Below, one piece after another: positions 1 to 10,903 of a stretch of 49,872 bases of DNA (position 1 is its first letter; every line of letters starts with the position of its first letter). The notes beneath the pieces were generated by a model. The model saw nothing but the letters and a program-made list of their open reading frames with translations, did no database searches and had not been told where the DNA came from. This DNA comes from Alphaproteobacteria bacterium (GTDB taxonomy: Bacteria; Pseudomonadota; Alphaproteobacteria; JAEULC01). A program made the position numbers and the translations under genes. The stretch spans positions 1 to 49,872 of the forward strand of contig JAKLKW010000017.1 in assembly GCA_023150455.1 (NCBI GenBank), written 5' to 3'.

Positions 1-1
1 G

Positions 2-697
2 TGCCGCGACGCCGGCGAGCCGCCCGGCAGCCAGAAGCGCCTCAGCCGCATGCTCGAGGCGCGCGGCTTCCAGCCCAAGCGCCGCCGCACCGGCCACCAC
101 GGCTTCCTCGGCCTCGCCCTCGGCCCCAGCCCGGCCGAGGCCTTCTTCGAGGACGTGCTCGACGACGTGATCGCGAAGGCGAAGGACGCGTCATCCGTCA
201 TCAGGGCCGGGGGCGCTTCCCAAGATGAACGTGAGCATGCGGCATCGTGTTCATCGTCCTTCGAGACGCTCGCTGCGCTCGCGCCCCGGGATGACGCGGT
301 GGAATCCGCCGGCACTCGACCCTCGCGTCTCCCCGAGGACGGCCGCAGGCCCGTCTCGAAGCACGAGGAGCGCCGGCGGCTCGCGCATCCGTCATCCGTC
401 ATCGCCGAACCCTCGCCCGGACCCTCCGACGGCAGCCAAACGACCGCTGGCGAGCCGGTCCGCAACCCCTCTTCACCCGTCATCCGTCATCGGCCTGCGC
501 TCGCGCAGCCGGAGAAGCCCGGCCCGTCCGTCGTCCCGCCCGCGCCGTGGCGGCACGCGATCCGTCATCCGTCATCGCCCGCCGACGGCGCGCTGCTGTT
601 CGGCTCGCCCGTGCTGGCCGAATTGATCGAGGGGCGGGCTGCTACCCCTTCGCCCGCAGCAGCCGCGACTTGTCGCGCTGCCAGTCGCGGTCCTTGA
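2..697 (+). CDS. P4-type phage/plasmid primase, C-terminal end only (partial)
   Basis: An open frame enters from the left edge. Its first 45 residues (from C-R-D-A-G-E, through [15 protein letters not shown] to GFLGLAL) resemble the winged-helix-like C-terminal segment of P4-family phage/plasmid primase-helicases, which help replicate mobile elements. The recognisable part ends near base 130. After about base 190 the frame runs through short repeats and a REP-like element and stops only at 695-697, inside the opposing smpB gene. The tail beyond about residue 60 is therefore probably not original coding sequence. Family assignment rests on a short motif. That an element ends beside smpB is inference. 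Confidence 0.45.
   Translation, partial: CRDAGEPPGSQKRLSRMLEARGFQPKRRRTGHHGFLGLALGPSPAEAFFEDVLDDVIAKAKDASSVIRAGGASQDEREHAASCSSSFETLAALAPRDDAVESAGTRPSRLPEDGRRPVSKHEERRRLAHPSSVIAEPSPGPSDGSQTTAGEPVRNPSSPVIRHRPALAQPEKPGPSVVPPAPWRHAIRHPSSPADGALLFGSPVLAELIEGRAATPSPAAAATCRAASRGP
191..577. repeat. Four clusters of a 7-bp repeat (GTCATCC)
   Basis: The motif TCATCCGTCATC, two to three head-to-tail copies of a 7-mer, occurs at 191-202, 386-404, 476-492 and 559-577. The spacing is irregular and the sequence between is otherwise GC-rich. It does not look like coding sequence. Together with the element at 251-296 it fills the stretch between the primase remnant and smpB. Confidence 0.7.
251..296. repeat. 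REP-like dispersed repeat
   Basis: This stretch begins TCATCGTCCTTCGAGACG and ends CCCCGGGATGACG, with a CGCTCGCTGCGCTCGC core. It has the plan of the intergenic repeats common in alphaproteobacterial genomes (CTTCGAGACG, a GC-rich core, then GGATGA). It lies downstream of the primase remnant. Membership of that class is recognition from memory, not a search. Confidence 0.5.
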
Positions 698-1130
698 CGG
701 CCTGGCGCTTGTCCTCCTTGCGCCTGCCCTTGGCGAGGCCGAGCTCGACCTTGGCGATGCCGCGCGGGTTGAAGTAGACGCTCAAGGGGACCAGCGTCAT
801 GCCCTCGCGCTTGATGGCGCCGAGCAGCTTGTCGCGCTCGCGCCGATGCACCAGCAGCTTGCGCGGGCGCTTCGGCTCGTGGTTGAAGCGGTTGGCGGCG
901 GCGTATTCGGGGATGTTGCAGTTGAAGAGGTAGAGCTCGCCGTCCTTCTCGCCGGCCCAGGCCTCGGCCAGCGAGGCGCGGCCGGCGCGCAGCGACTTCA
1001 CCTCGGAGCCGAGCAGCATGATGCCCGTCTCCAGGGTGCCGTCGATCTGGTAGTCGTGCCGCGCCCTGCGGTTCTGCGCGGCGAAGCGGCGGGCGGCCTC
1101 GCGGTCCTTGGCCGCGCCGTCGGCCGCCAC
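642..1130 (-). CDS. smpB: SsrA-binding protein SmpB
   Basis: SmpB binds tmRNA and delivers it to stalled ribosomes for trans-translation. The 162-residue product has the family pattern: [18 protein letters not shown] near the N-terminus, the [14 protein letters not shown] strand, the [10 protein letters not shown] segment, the H-x-P-x-R-x-R-K-L-L core and a basic C-terminal tail (KGRRKEDKR...[10 protein letters not shown]) that enters the decoding site. Length is typical. It starts at GTG 1130, one base after the dapA stop codon, so the two genes are almost certainly co-transcribed. No tmRNA gene was seen in the window. Confidence 0.97.
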   Translation of the reverse strand: MAADGAAKDREAARRFAAQNRRARHDYQIDGTLETGIMLLGSEVKSLRAGRASLAEAWAGEKDGELYLFNCNIPEYAAANRFNHEPKRPRKLLVHRRERDKLLGAIKREGMTLVPLSVYFNPRGIAKVELGLAKGRRKEDKRQAVKDRDWQRDKSRLLRAKG

Positions 1131-1131
1131 C

Positions 1132-2034
1132 TTACCCCGCCTTGCGCCGGCGCGGTTCCTCGTTCAGGAGCCCGGCGGCCGTCATCGCCTCGCGCACGCG
1201 CTGGCGCGCCGTCTCCGAGGCCGGCGCCAGCGGCAGGCGCACCTCGTCGCTGCTCAAGCCCAGCAGGCTCGCGGCGTATTTCACGGGCGCGGGGCTCGTC
1301 TCGCAGAACAGCGCCTCGTGCACCGGCATCAGCGTCTCGTTGATGTGCTGCACGGCCTTGACGTCGCCCTTCTGCCAGGCCTCGTGCATGTCGGCCAGCA
1401 TGCGCGGCGCGACGTTGCCGGTGACCGAGATGCAGCCGTCGCCGCCCTGCGCCAGGTAGGCGACGGCGGTGCCGTCCTCGCCCGAGAGCTGGCAGAACTT
1501 CTTGTCGATGGCGAGCTTGGTGCGGGTCGGCCGCGTCAGGTCGTTGGTCGCGTCCTTGACGCCGACGATGTTGGGCAGCTTCGCCAGCCGCGCCATGGTC
1601 TGCACCGTCATGTCGATCACGCAGCGCGGCGGGATGTTGTAGATGACGATCGGCAGGTCGACCGCCTCGGCGATCGCCTTGAAGTGCAGGAAGAGCCCCT
1701 CCTGCGTCGGCTTGTTGTAGTAGGGCGTGACGATCAGCGCCGCGTCGGCGCCGGCCTTCTTGGCGTGGCGCGTCAGGTCGATCGCCTCCTCGGTCGAGTT
1801 CGAGCCGGTGCCGGCCACCACCGGGCGGCGGCCCTTGGCGACCTCGACGCACAGCTCGACGACCCGCTTGTGCTCGGCATGGCTCAGCGTCGGCGATTCG
1901 CCGGTGGTGCCGACGGGAACCAGCCCGTGCGTACCCTGCTTGATCTGCCAGTCCACGAAGGACTGGAAGGCCTTGTCGTCGACCTTGCCGCTGCGGAACG
2001 GCGTGATCAGGGCGACGAGCGAGCCTTTGAACAT
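1132..2034 (-). CDS. dapA: 4-hydroxy-tetrahydrodipicolinate synthase
   Basis: DapA condenses pyruvate with aspartate semialdehyde, the committed step to diaminopimelate and lysine. The 300-residue protein shows the (beta/alpha)8 aldolase landmarks: [10 protein letters not shown] at the N-terminus, [10 protein letters not shown], the tyrosine motif [11 protein letters not shown], the general-acid region IYNIPPR, and the Schiff-base lysine in NIVGVKDAT. The ATG at 2032-2034 is chosen because GGGGAGGA lies just upstream and residue 1 matches the family start. The frame stays open further upstream but without homology. It is followed directly by smpB. Confidence 0.97.
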   Translation of the reverse strand: MFKGSLVALITPFRSGKVDDKAFQSFVDWQIKQGTHGLVPVGTTGESPTLSHAEHKRVVELCVEVAKGRRPVVAGTGSNSTEEAIDLTRHAKKAGADAALIVTPYYNKPTQEGLFLHFKAIAEAVDLPIVIYNIPPRCVIDMTVQTMARLAKLPNIVGVKDATNDLTRPTRTKLAIDKKFCQLSGEDGTAVAYLAQGGDGCISVTGNVAPRMLADMHEAWQKGDVKAVQHINETLMPVHEALFCETSPAPVKYAASLLGLSSDEVRLPLAPASETARQRVREAMTAAGLLNEEPRRRKAG

Positions 2035-2250
2035 GGTATCCTCCCCGCCCCGGACCGTGCGGGGCGCAATCTCGGGGCACGATATCCCCCGCCCCGGCGG
2101 GCCGCAAGCGGCGCGGCCCCGGCGGCGGTGGATATGGGGCCGCCTTGGCCACGACCAGCGGCCGAGTGGCGCCCAGCGGCCAATGACCCTTGCCGGCAAA
2201 CATGGTAGGCATATGGAATTCGTTCGATCGCCCGCTTCCGGAGCCAGGTC

Positions 2251-2475
2251 ATGAGCGAGCTTCATCGAATAACCGTTGACCCCAAGCAGTGCGGCGGCCG
2301 ACCGTGCCTTCGTTCGCTGCGAATCCGCGTGAAGGATGTCCTTGATCTGCTTGCTGCCGGAGCAACGCGCGAGGAGATTCTCGAGGACTATCCGGTGCTC
2401 GAGCCTGAAGACATCACTGCCGCGCTCGAATATGCAGCGCGCATCAGCGATCACCCGGTCCTGCGCGTCGCCTGA
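2251..2475 (+). CDS. DUF433 antitoxin-like protein
   Basis: This 74-residue protein matches the DUF433 (VapB45-like) family. It opens with I-T-V-D-P-x-x-C-G-G-R-P-C-L-R, continues with the R-I-R-V-K-D-V-L-D-L-L-A-x-G helix and ends in a helix-turn-helix-like EEILEDYPVLEPEDITAALEYAA. Such proteins bind DNA and neutralise a downstream PIN-like toxin. A GGAG motif at 2240-2243 precedes the ATG. Its stop shares one base with the start of the next gene. The family is recognised. Its antitoxin role here is inferred from the partner. Confidence 0.85.
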   Translation: MSELHRITVDPKQCGGRPCLRSLRIRVKDVLDLLAAGATREEILEDYPVLEPEDITAALEYAARISDHPVLRVA

Positions 2476-2804
2476 TGCGGTTTCTTGTCGATGCGCAGCT
2501 CCCAGCTGCGCTCGCCAAGTGGCTGGCCGCTCAAGGACACCATGCTGAACACGTTTCCGATCGGCAAATGGACAGAGCCTCGGATAGCACGATTTGGGAC
2601 TATGCGATTCGAGCCGCGGCAACCATCATCACGAAGGACGAGGACTTTGCGCAGCGAAAGGCGCTGAGCGATGCCGGGCCCGCGATCGTGTGGATCAGGT
2701 TGCCCAACACACGACGGCGTGCGTTGATCGCATGGTTTGAAACCGTTCTGCCCGACATCATTGCGGCCCTTGAACGCGGCGAAACGCTGATCGAAATGAC
2801 TTAG
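2475..2804 (+). CDS. DUF5615 PIN-like toxin
   Basis: This 109-residue product begins MRFLVDAQLP and contains D-S-T-I-W-D-Y-A and ITKDEDF, the acidic clusters expected at the metal site of PIN-like ribonucleases of the DUF5615 family. The typical partner is a DUF433 protein, which sits immediately upstream with a one-base overlap (TGATG). The acidic residues look intact: Asp6 and the DxD-like KDED motif near residue 55. RNase activity is a family expectation, not something the sequence proves. The pair is wedged between dapA and a dioxygenase gene, consistent with a small horizontally moving module. Confidence 0.85.
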   Translation: MRFLVDAQLPAALAKWLAAQGHHAEHVSDRQMDRASDSTIWDYAIRAAATIITKDEDFAQRKALSDAGPAIVWIRLPNTRRRALIAWFETVLPDIIAALERGETLIEMT

Positions 2805-2850
2805 GCGGGATGCACCTGCCATGTGCGGCAAGCGTGAAGGTGCCGGCCTG

Positions 2851-3690
2851 ATGCGCAGCAACGCGATCGACATCCGCCCCATCGCCGGCGCGCTGGGGGC
2901 CGAGATCGGCGGCGTCGACCTGGCCGGGCCGCTCGACGGCGCGGCCGTCGGCCGGCTGCGTCAAGCGCTGCTCGACCACCTCGTGATCTTCTTCCGCGGC
3001 CAGGCGCTCGACCCGGCGGGCCTCGTCGCCTTCGCGCGCCGCTTCGGCAAGCCCGGCCATTACCCCTTCGTCAAGGGCCTGCCCGACCAGCCCGAGGTGA
3101 TCGAGGTGACGAAGCTCGCGCACGAACGGGTGAATTTCGGCGGCATCTGGCATTCCGACACCACCTACCTCGCGACGCCGCCGCTGGGCTCGCTGCTCTA
3201 CGCGCACGAGGTGCCGCCCACCGGCGGCGACACGCTGTTCGCCAACATGTTCCTGGCCTACGAGGCGCTGTCCGACGGCATGAAGCGCATGCTGTCGGGC
3301 TTGCGGGCGATCAGCAGCTCGGCCAAGGCCGACGTGACGCGCACGCGCGAGGACCGCATTGCCGCGAGCCCGGGCCGGGCGGCGCGCGAAGTGTTCGAGG
3401 CGTCGCACCCGGTCGTGCGCACGCATCCGGAATCGGGCCGCAAGGCGCTCTACGTCAACGTGGCGCACACGACGCGCTTCGACGGCATGACCGAGGAGGA
3501 GAGCCGCCCGCTGCTCGACTTCCTGTTCCGCCACCAGGTGCAGCCCGAGTTCACCTGCCGCTTCCGCTGGCAGCCGGGTTCATTGGCCTTCTGGGACAAC
3601 CGCTCGACGCAGCACAACCCCGTCAACGACTATCACGGCCATGTCCGGCGCATGCACCGGGTGACGGTCGAGGGCGACCGGCCGAGCTAG
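2851..3690 (+). CDS. TauD/TfdA-family 2-oxoglutarate-dependent dioxygenase
   Basis: Non-haem iron dioxygenases of this family hydroxylate substrates such as taurine or 2,4-D using 2-oxoglutarate and oxygen. The iron triad is visible: H-x-D in GIWHSDTTY and the distal His in STQHNPVNDY. The arginine of HVRRMHRVTV would hold 2-oxoglutarate. LGSLLYAHEVPPTGGDTLF is the classic TauD strand. I start at ATG 2851 (MRSNAIDIRP), where homology begins. An in-frame ATG at 2821 would add ten unlikely residues. Length (279 aa) is normal. The substrate cannot be told from sequence or neighbours. Confidence 0.9.
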   Translation: MRSNAIDIRPIAGALGAEIGGVDLAGPLDGAAVGRLRQALLDHLVIFFRGQALDPAGLVAFARRFGKPGHYPFVKGLPDQPEVIEVTKLAHERVNFGGIWHSDTTYLATPPLGSLLYAHEVPPTGGDTLFANMFLAYEALSDGMKRMLSGLRAISSSAKADVTRTREDRIAASPGRAAREVFEASHPVVRTHPESGRKALYVNVAHTTRFDGMTEEESRPLLDFLFRHQVQPEFTCRFRWQPGSLAFWDNRSTQHNPVNDYHGHVRRMHRVTVEGDRPS

Positions 3691-3731
3691 AAGACGCCTG
3701 CCGGCGGCGGATGGCTGCGGCCCCGCCCCGC

Positions 3732-5066
3732 TCAAGCGTCCGCGGACAGCAGCGCGGCGTCGACCGCCTGGCCGAGCAGGCCGACGATGGTGTCGATCTC
3801 GGGCTTCTCGACGATGAAGGGCGGCGCCAGCAGCACGTGGTCGCCGTGCTTGCCGTCGATCGTGCCGCCCATCGGGTAGACCATCAGGCCGCGCGCCATC
3901 GCCTCGCGCTTGACGCGGGCGTTGAGCTTGACCGCCGGGTCGAACGGCGCGCGCGTCGCGCGGTCCTTCACCAGCTCGATCGCCTGCAGCAGGCCGCGGC
4001 CGCGGACGTCGCCGACGTGATGGTGGTTGCCGAAGCGCTCGACCAGCGCCGACTGGAGGTGCGCCCCGAGCGGCGCCACGCGCGCGGCGAGGCCGTCCTC
4101 GACCAGGCGGTGCTGCACCGCGAGCGCCGCGGCTGAGGCGACGGGGTGCGCGGCGTAGGTGTGGCCATGCATGAAGGCGCCGCTGCCGCGGGCGAAGGCG
4201 TCGTAGACCGCCTTGCTGGCCATGACCGCGCCGATCGGCTGATAGCCGCCGGCGAGGCCCTTGGCGAGGATGAGCAGGTCGGGCGCGATTCCTTCCTGCT
4301 CGAACGCGTGCAGCGTGCCGGTGCGGCCCATGCCGCACATGACCTCGTCGAGGATCAGCAGCACGCCGTGGCGGTCGCAGATCTCGCGGATGCGGCGGAA
4401 GTATCCCGGCACCGCCGGCACGGCGCCGGCGGTGGCGCCGACCACGGTTTCGGCCAGGAAGCCGGCGACGTTGCCCGGGCCCGCCTTCAGGATCGCCGCC
4501 TCCAGCTCGTCCGCGACGCGCAGGCCGTAGGCTTCCTCGCTCTCGTCGTCGCGCTTGAAACGGTACGCGAAGCACGGCGCGATCAGCGGCACGTCCATCA
4601 GCAGGGGCTGGTACGGGGCCTTGCGAAACATGTTGCCGCCGGCCGCGAGCGCGCCCAGCGTGTTGCCGTGGTAGCTCTGCCGGCGCGAGATGAAGACGCG
4701 CCGGTCGGGCTGGCCGATCTCGAGGAAATACTGCCGCGTCATCTTGATCGCGGCCTCGTTCGCCTCCGACCCGCTGCCGACCAGATAGACGCGGTCGAGC
4801 GGCGCCGGGACGTTGCGCACGAGATGGTCTGCCAGCGCCTCGGCCGCCTCGCTGGTGAAAAAGCTGGTATGCGCATAGTCGAGGCGCGCGGCCTGCTCCG
4901 CGATCGCGCGGACCACCTTCGCGTCGCCATGGCCGACGCAGGAGACCGCGGCGCCGCCCGACGCGTCGATGTAGCGCCGTCCGTCCGCGTCGGTGATGGT
5001 GATGCCCTCGGCATACGCGGCGACCGGCGGTGCTTTGCGCGTGTCGCGCGGGAAAACGTGGCTCAT
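3732..5066 (-). CDS. Class III pyridoxal-phosphate aminotransferase
   Basis: This is a 444-residue aspartate-aminotransferase-family (class III) enzyme of the omega-amino-acid:pyruvate type. The PLP lysine is Lys269 in ILAKGLAGGY. The PLP-ring aspartate is in LILDEVMCGMGRTG and the phosphate-binding GSGSEANEAA is near residue 100. SYHGNTLGAL is the standard YHG motif. The ATG at 5064-5066 has GAGGCGAGG just upstream. The frame continues upstream without homology. It is divergent from the transglycosylase gene. Substrate is unknown; beta-alanine, GABA, putrescine or taurine-like amines are typical of the family. Confidence 0.92.
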   Translation of the reverse strand: MSHVFPRDTRKAPPVAAYAEGITITDADGRRYIDASGGAAVSCVGHGDAKVVRAIAEQAARLDYAHTSFFTSEAAEALADHLVRNVPAPLDRVYLVGSGSEANEAAIKMTRQYFLEIGQPDRRVFISRRQSYHGNTLGALAAGGNMFRKAPYQPLLMDVPLIAPCFAYRFKRDDESEEAYGLRVADELEAAILKAGPGNVAGFLAETVVGATAGAVPAVPGYFRRIREICDRHGVLLILDEVMCGMGRTGTLHAFEQEGIAPDLLILAKGLAGGYQPIGAVMASKAVYDAFARGSGAFMHGHTYAAHPVASAAALAVQHRLVEDGLAARVAPLGAHLQSALVERFGNHHHVGDVRGRGLLQAIELVKDRATRAPFDPAVKLNARVKREAMARGLMVYPMGGTIDGKHGDHVLLAPPFIVEKPEIDTIVGLLGQAVDAALLSADA

Positions 5067-5227
5067 CTGCCTCGCCTCAGCGGTTCGATCGAATCGGCCC
5101 GTCGCGTGGGCTTCGATCCCGGCGAGAGATCGATCGGCGCCGTCTGGCCCGCGCGACCGGCCGGAACCGCGATACCACAACCGCGCGCTTGGTGCCATTC
5201 CGCCCGCCGGCCGCGCGCAATTGCGCG

Positions 5228-5257
5228 TTGTAAATACCTGATTCGATTTGGTATAAA
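5228..5257 (+). promoter_or_regulatory. Candidate sigma70-type promoter of the transglycosylase gene
   Basis: TTGTAA (5228-5233) and TATAAA (5252-5257) are separated by 18 bp in one of the few AT-rich patches of the window, about 45 bp before the ATG at 5303. Agreement with the consensus is four of six at -35 and good at -10. Confidence 0.5.
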
Positions 5258-5302
5258 GCTGCACAGTCTCGCCTGATCCGCCGTCGGCGGGCAAAGGGGA
5301 AC

Positions 5303-7576
<2,274 letters not shown>

Positions 7577-7585
7577 GCCCTGGCC

Positions 7586-8278
7586 ATGGTCGCCCCGGGT
7601 CCCCGCCTGCCCGACATCGCCGCCTGCGTGTTCGACGCCTACGGTACGCTGCTCGACTTCGGCTCGGCCGTCCGGCGCAGCGCGGCCGCCCGGCTGCCGC
7701 AGGCCGACGCGCTGATCCAGCTGTGGCGCCAGAAGCAGCTCGAGTACACGTGGCTGCGCAGCCTGATGAACCGCCACGCCGACTTCTGGCGCGTCACGGG
7801 CGAGAGCCTGGACTATGCGATGGAGCATCTGGGCCTCGCCGACCCGGCGCTCCGGGCCGAGCTGATGCAGCTCTACCTGCAGCTCGACGCCTATCCCGAG
7901 GCGCCTTCCGTGCTCAGGCGCCTCAAGGGCGCCGGCATGCGCACGGCGATCCTGTCGAACGGCTCGACCAGCATGCTGGCGGCCGGCGTCGCCACCGCGA
8001 AGATCCGCGACGACCTCGACCTGATGATCTCGGTCGACGAGGTCAGCGTCTACAAGCCGAGCCCGGCCGTCTACGGCCGCGCCGCCGAGCGCCTGGGCCT
8101 GCCGGCCAACCGCATCTGCTTCCTGTCGTCCAACGCCTGGGACGCCCACGGCGCGCAGTCCTTCGGCTTCCACGTCGCCTGGGTCAACCGCAACAAGCTG
8201 CCGGCCGACCGCCTGCCCAGCCCGCCCGAGATCGTCGTGACCAGCCTGGACGAGGTGCCGGCGCTGCTGGGGTTGTAG
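7586..8278 (+). CDS. (S)-2-haloacid dehalogenase, type II HAD
   Basis: This 230-residue HAD-superfamily enzyme hydrolyses 2-haloalkanoic acids through an aspartyl ester. The nucleophile is Asp17 in VFDAYGTLLD. Motif II is ILSNGS, the motif III lysine is in VYKPSP, and SSNAWDAHGAQSFGF is the signature of true L-2-haloacid dehalogenases. All catalytic positions look intact. The ATG lies 9 bp after the transglycosylase stop, so it may be read from the same transcript. A physiological substrate other than haloacids is possible. Confidence 0.92.
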   Translation: MVAPGPRLPDIAACVFDAYGTLLDFGSAVRRSAAARLPQADALIQLWRQKQLEYTWLRSLMNRHADFWRVTGESLDYAMEHLGLADPALRAELMQLYLQLDAYPEAPSVLRRLKGAGMRTAILSNGSTSMLAAGVATAKIRDDLDLMISVDEVSVYKPSPAVYGRAAERLGLPANRICFLSSNAWDAHGAQSFGFHVAWVNRNKLPADRLPSPPEIVVTSLDEVPALLGL

Positions 8279-8441
8279 GTCGGGACTCGGCGGCGGCCGA
8301 TCGGCTAGATTGCCGCGCCAGCGGGACCATGTCCCCTCAACGGAGCCGGGATGCGAAGTACCTGCGCTCGGGAGGGGGACGGTTATTCGTGCGCGGGACT
8401 TCGGCGCACTGGCTACATCAATCACGAAGAGCGCGCTCTAG

Positions 8442-9332
8442 ATGCCGGAAGCCTCGTTGTCGAACGTCCAGGAACAGGCGCAGGACTGGCGCGATCGCTA
8501 CTACCATTCGCGCGACGGCGTGCGCCTTTACTACCGCGAGTACGGCGATCCCGCCTCGACCCGTTGGCCGGTGCTGTGCCTGGGCGGGCTCACGCGCAAC
8601 TGCCGCGACTTCGACCTGCTCGCCCGCCGCATGGCGCGCGAGCGCCGCGTGGTCTGCCCGGACCTGCGCGGGCGCGGCCAGAGCGAGTTCGACCGCGACT
8701 GGCGCAACTACCGGCCCGAGGTCTATCTCGACGACCTGCGCCAGCTCGTGTCGGTGGCGCGGCTCGGCCACACGATCGTCATCGGCACGTCGCTCGGCGG
8801 CGTGCTGGCGATGGCCTTCGGCGTCGCCATGCCGGCCGTGCTCGGCGCCGTCGTCCTCAACGACACGGCGCCCGAGTTCGACGTCGCCGGCATCGCGCGC
8901 ATCATCGACTATGTCGGCGAGGACGAGCCGCAGCCGGACTGGGAGGCGGCGTCGCGCCACATGGCCGACCGCTTCCCGCACCTGAGCAGGCGGAACGACC
9001 ACATCTGGCAGCGCATGGTGCACAACACCTATCACCAGGCGCCGGACGGCAAGCTGCACGTGAACTGGGACGTCAACCTGGCGCGCAGCCTGAAGCGCCT
9101 GGTGCGCGGCCCGCTGCCCGACCTGTGGCCGTACTACCGCTCGCTCAAGAACGTGCCGGTCCTGGCGCTGCGCGGCGCCTGGTCCGACGTGGTGACCGCC
9201 GCGGCCTTCGACCGCATGGCCGAGGAGAAGCCCGATCTCATGCGCGTGACCGTGCGCGACGTCGGCCATGCGCCGACCTTGGAAGAGCCGGAAGTCGAGG
9301 CGGCCCTGAATGAACTCCTTGCAGACCGTTGA
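8442..9332 (+). CDS. Alpha/beta hydrolase
   Basis: This is a 296-residue alpha/beta-hydrolase-fold esterase/C-C hydrolase-like protein. The oxyanion strand LCLGGLTRNCRDF carries L-G-G-L in place of the usual H-G-x. The nucleophile Ser117 lies in VIGTSLGGVLA, the acid is probably the Asp of RGAWSDVV, and the base is His276 in DVGHAPTLEEPE. The lid between (residues 145-220) is helical. Its 3' end overlaps the next gene by 23 bp, implying translational coupling with the dehydratase. The substrate is not evident. The 163-bp stretch before it holds only a weak palindrome (GGGACCATGTCCC, 8323-8335). Confidence 0.9.
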   Translation: MPEASLSNVQEQAQDWRDRYYHSRDGVRLYYREYGDPASTRWPVLCLGGLTRNCRDFDLLARRMARERRVVCPDLRGRGQSEFDRDWRNYRPEVYLDDLRQLVSVARLGHTIVIGTSLGGVLAMAFGVAMPAVLGAVVLNDTAPEFDVAGIARIIDYVGEDEPQPDWEAASRHMADRFPHLSRRNDHIWQRMVHNTYHQAPDGKLHVNWDVNLARSLKRLVRGPLPDLWPYYRSLKNVPVLALRGAWSDVVTAAAFDRMAEEKPDLMRVTVRDVGHAPTLEEPEVEAALNELLADR

Positions 9333-10311
9333 GCTCGTCCCGCCCGGCATCGCCGACATCGAGTCGGCGGCCGAGCGCATCGCCGGCCACGCCGTGCGCA
9401 CGCCGCTCATCGAATCGCCCGCGCTCAACCGCCTGGTCGGCGGGCGCGTGCTGGTGAAGCCCGAGATGCTGCAGGTGACCGGCTCGTTCAAGTTCCGCGG
9501 CGCCTACAACTGCATCAGCCGCATCGCGCCGGAGCGGCTGAAGGCCGGCGTGGTCGCCTTCTCCTCGGGCAATCACGCACAGGGCGTCGCCGCGGCCGCC
9601 GGCATGCTGGGCGCGCCGGCGACGATCGTGATGCCGTCCGACGCGCCCGCCATCAAGGTCGAGAGCACGCGCGCCTGGGGCGCGGAGATCGTGCCGTACG
9701 ACCGGCTGCGCGAGGACCGCGAGGCGGTGGCGCGCGCCATCGCGCAGAAGAAGGGCGCCAGCCTCGTGCCGCCCTTCGACCATCCCCACGTCATCGCGGG
9801 CCAGGGCACGATCGGGCTCGAGATCGCGGCCGACGTCGAGGCGCTCGGCTTGCGGCCCGACGCCGTCGTCGTGCCCTGCGGCGGCGGCGGCCTGATCGCC
9901 GGCGCGTCGCTCGCGCTGAAGCACGCGCTCCCCGGCGTGCCGGTCCATGCCGCCGAGCCCGCGGGCTTCGACGATACGACGCGCTCGCTCAAGGCCGGCC
10001 ACCGCGAGCAGTCGGTGCCCGGCGCGAAGTCGTTCTGCGACGCGCTGCTCGCGCCGATGCCGGGGGAGCTCACCTTCTCGATCAACCGGCGCACGCTCGC
10101 CGGCGGCCATGTCGTCACCGATCACGAGGTCGCCCGCGCCATGGCCGCCGCCTTCGCGCACCTCAAGGTCGTGGTCGAGCCGGGCGGCGCCGTGGCGCTG
10201 GCCGCCGTGCTCGCCGGCAAGCTCGACGCGCGCGGACGCAGCGTGGTCGTGGTCTGCTCGGGCGGAAACGTCGATCCGGGCGTGTACTGCCGGGCGCTGC
10301 AGGGCGGCTGA
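9310..10311 (+). CDS. Threonine/serine dehydratase-like PLP enzyme
   Basis: This is a 333-residue fold-type II PLP enzyme. Lys61 of GSFKFRGAYN binds PLP. SSGNHAQGVAAAA holds the carboxylate-binding asparagine loop, CGGGGLIAGASLA is the phosphate-binding glycine loop and VCSGGNVD closes the site. It is a catabolic-type threonine ammonia-lyase without the C-terminal ACT regulatory domain. Serine racemase and hydroxyaspartate dehydratase cannot be excluded. Its ATG lies inside the upstream hydrolase gene. It converges on the bactofilin gene with a 10-bp gap. Confidence 0.9.
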   Translation: MNSLQTVELVPPGIADIESAAERIAGHAVRTPLIESPALNRLVGGRVLVKPEMLQVTGSFKFRGAYNCISRIAPERLKAGVVAFSSGNHAQGVAAAAGMLGAPATIVMPSDAPAIKVESTRAWGAEIVPYDRLREDREAVARAIAQKKGASLVPPFDHPHVIAGQGTIGLEIAADVEALGLRPDAVVVPCGGGGLIAGASLALKHALPGVPVHAAEPAGFDDTTRSLKAGHREQSVPGAKSFCDALLAPMPGELTFSINRRTLAGGHVVTDHEVARAMAAAFAHLKVVVEPGGAVALAAVLAGKLDARGRSVVVVCSGGNVDPGVYCRALQGG

Positions 10312-10321
10312 CGCCCGGCGC

Positions 10322-10822
10322 TCAGGCCGCGCCGTTCTTCTTCGCGGTGAGCGGGTTGGGCACCGCGTCGGCCAGGTTGACGACGGCGTCCGAGACGCGG
10401 TGCTCGCTGTCCATGCGCCGGCAATTGCCTTCGATGTGCGCGCCGGACTCGATCGACAGCAGCTCGTGCACGATGTCGCCGGTGACGCGCGCGGTGCGGG
10501 TGAGCTCGACCCGGCGGGCCTGGATCTGGCCGACCACCGTGCCGCAGACCCTGACCTCGTCGGCCGCGATCGAGCCGTGCACCTGCGAGCCCTCGCCGAC
10601 CAGAAGCTTGGCCGAGCGGATGTCGCCCTCGACCGTGCCGTCGATGTGGATGTCGCCGGCGCTCGACAGGTCGCCGACGATGCGCAGGTCGGCGCTGATC
10701 AGCGACGGCGCCGATGGCTTGCGCGCGGCCGCCACGATCTTGCCCGACGCGGCGGGCGGCGCGCCCTTGCCGGCCTCGGCCGCGTTGCCGGAGCCCTTGC
10801 CGATGATGCGTCTGATGTCCAT
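10322..10822 (-). CDS. Bactofilin
   Basis: This 166-residue protein has the bactofilin (CcmA/BacA-type) beta-helix between about residues 40 and 140. It shows short glycine-rich turns repeated every 5-7 residues (GDLSSAGDIHIDGTVEGDI, VHGSIAADEVRVCGTVVGQI), flanked by disordered Ala/Lys/Pro-rich tails. Bactofilins polymerise without nucleotide at the inner membrane and localise cell-wall enzymes. It lies 81 bp downstream of an M23 endopeptidase on the same strand, the conserved gene pair. The gap holds a GTCCCC/GGGGAC hairpin (10857-10875) without a T tract. Confidence 0.95.
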   Translation of the reverse strand: MDIRRIIGKGSGNAAEAGKGAPPAASGKIVAAARKPSAPSLISADLRIVGDLSSAGDIHIDGTVEGDIRSAKLLVGEGSQVHGSIAADEVRVCGTVVGQIQARRVELTRTARVTGDIVHELLSIESGAHIEGNCRRMDSEHRVSDAVVNLADAVPNPLTAKKNGAA

Positions 10823-10903
10823 GCTTCCCGTCTCCCGGCGGCGGCACCGGCGCCAAGTCCCCGTTCCCGGGGGACCGGATCACAGATCCCGGCGCGAGAA
10901 CCG

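Noticed and set aside
642..1130. tmRNA gene next to smpB
   Set aside because: No tRNA-like ends or tag reading frame were found in the flanks of smpB.
2035..2250. A longer dapA product starting upstream of 2034
   Set aside because: The frame is open to 2622 but would cross the divergent DUF433 gene, lacks homology, and the GGGGAGGA site fits ATG 2034.
8279..8441. Regulatory element before the alpha/beta hydrolase gene
   Set aside because: Only a weak odd-centred palindrome (GGGACCATGTCCC) is present, with no promoter-like hexamers nearby.
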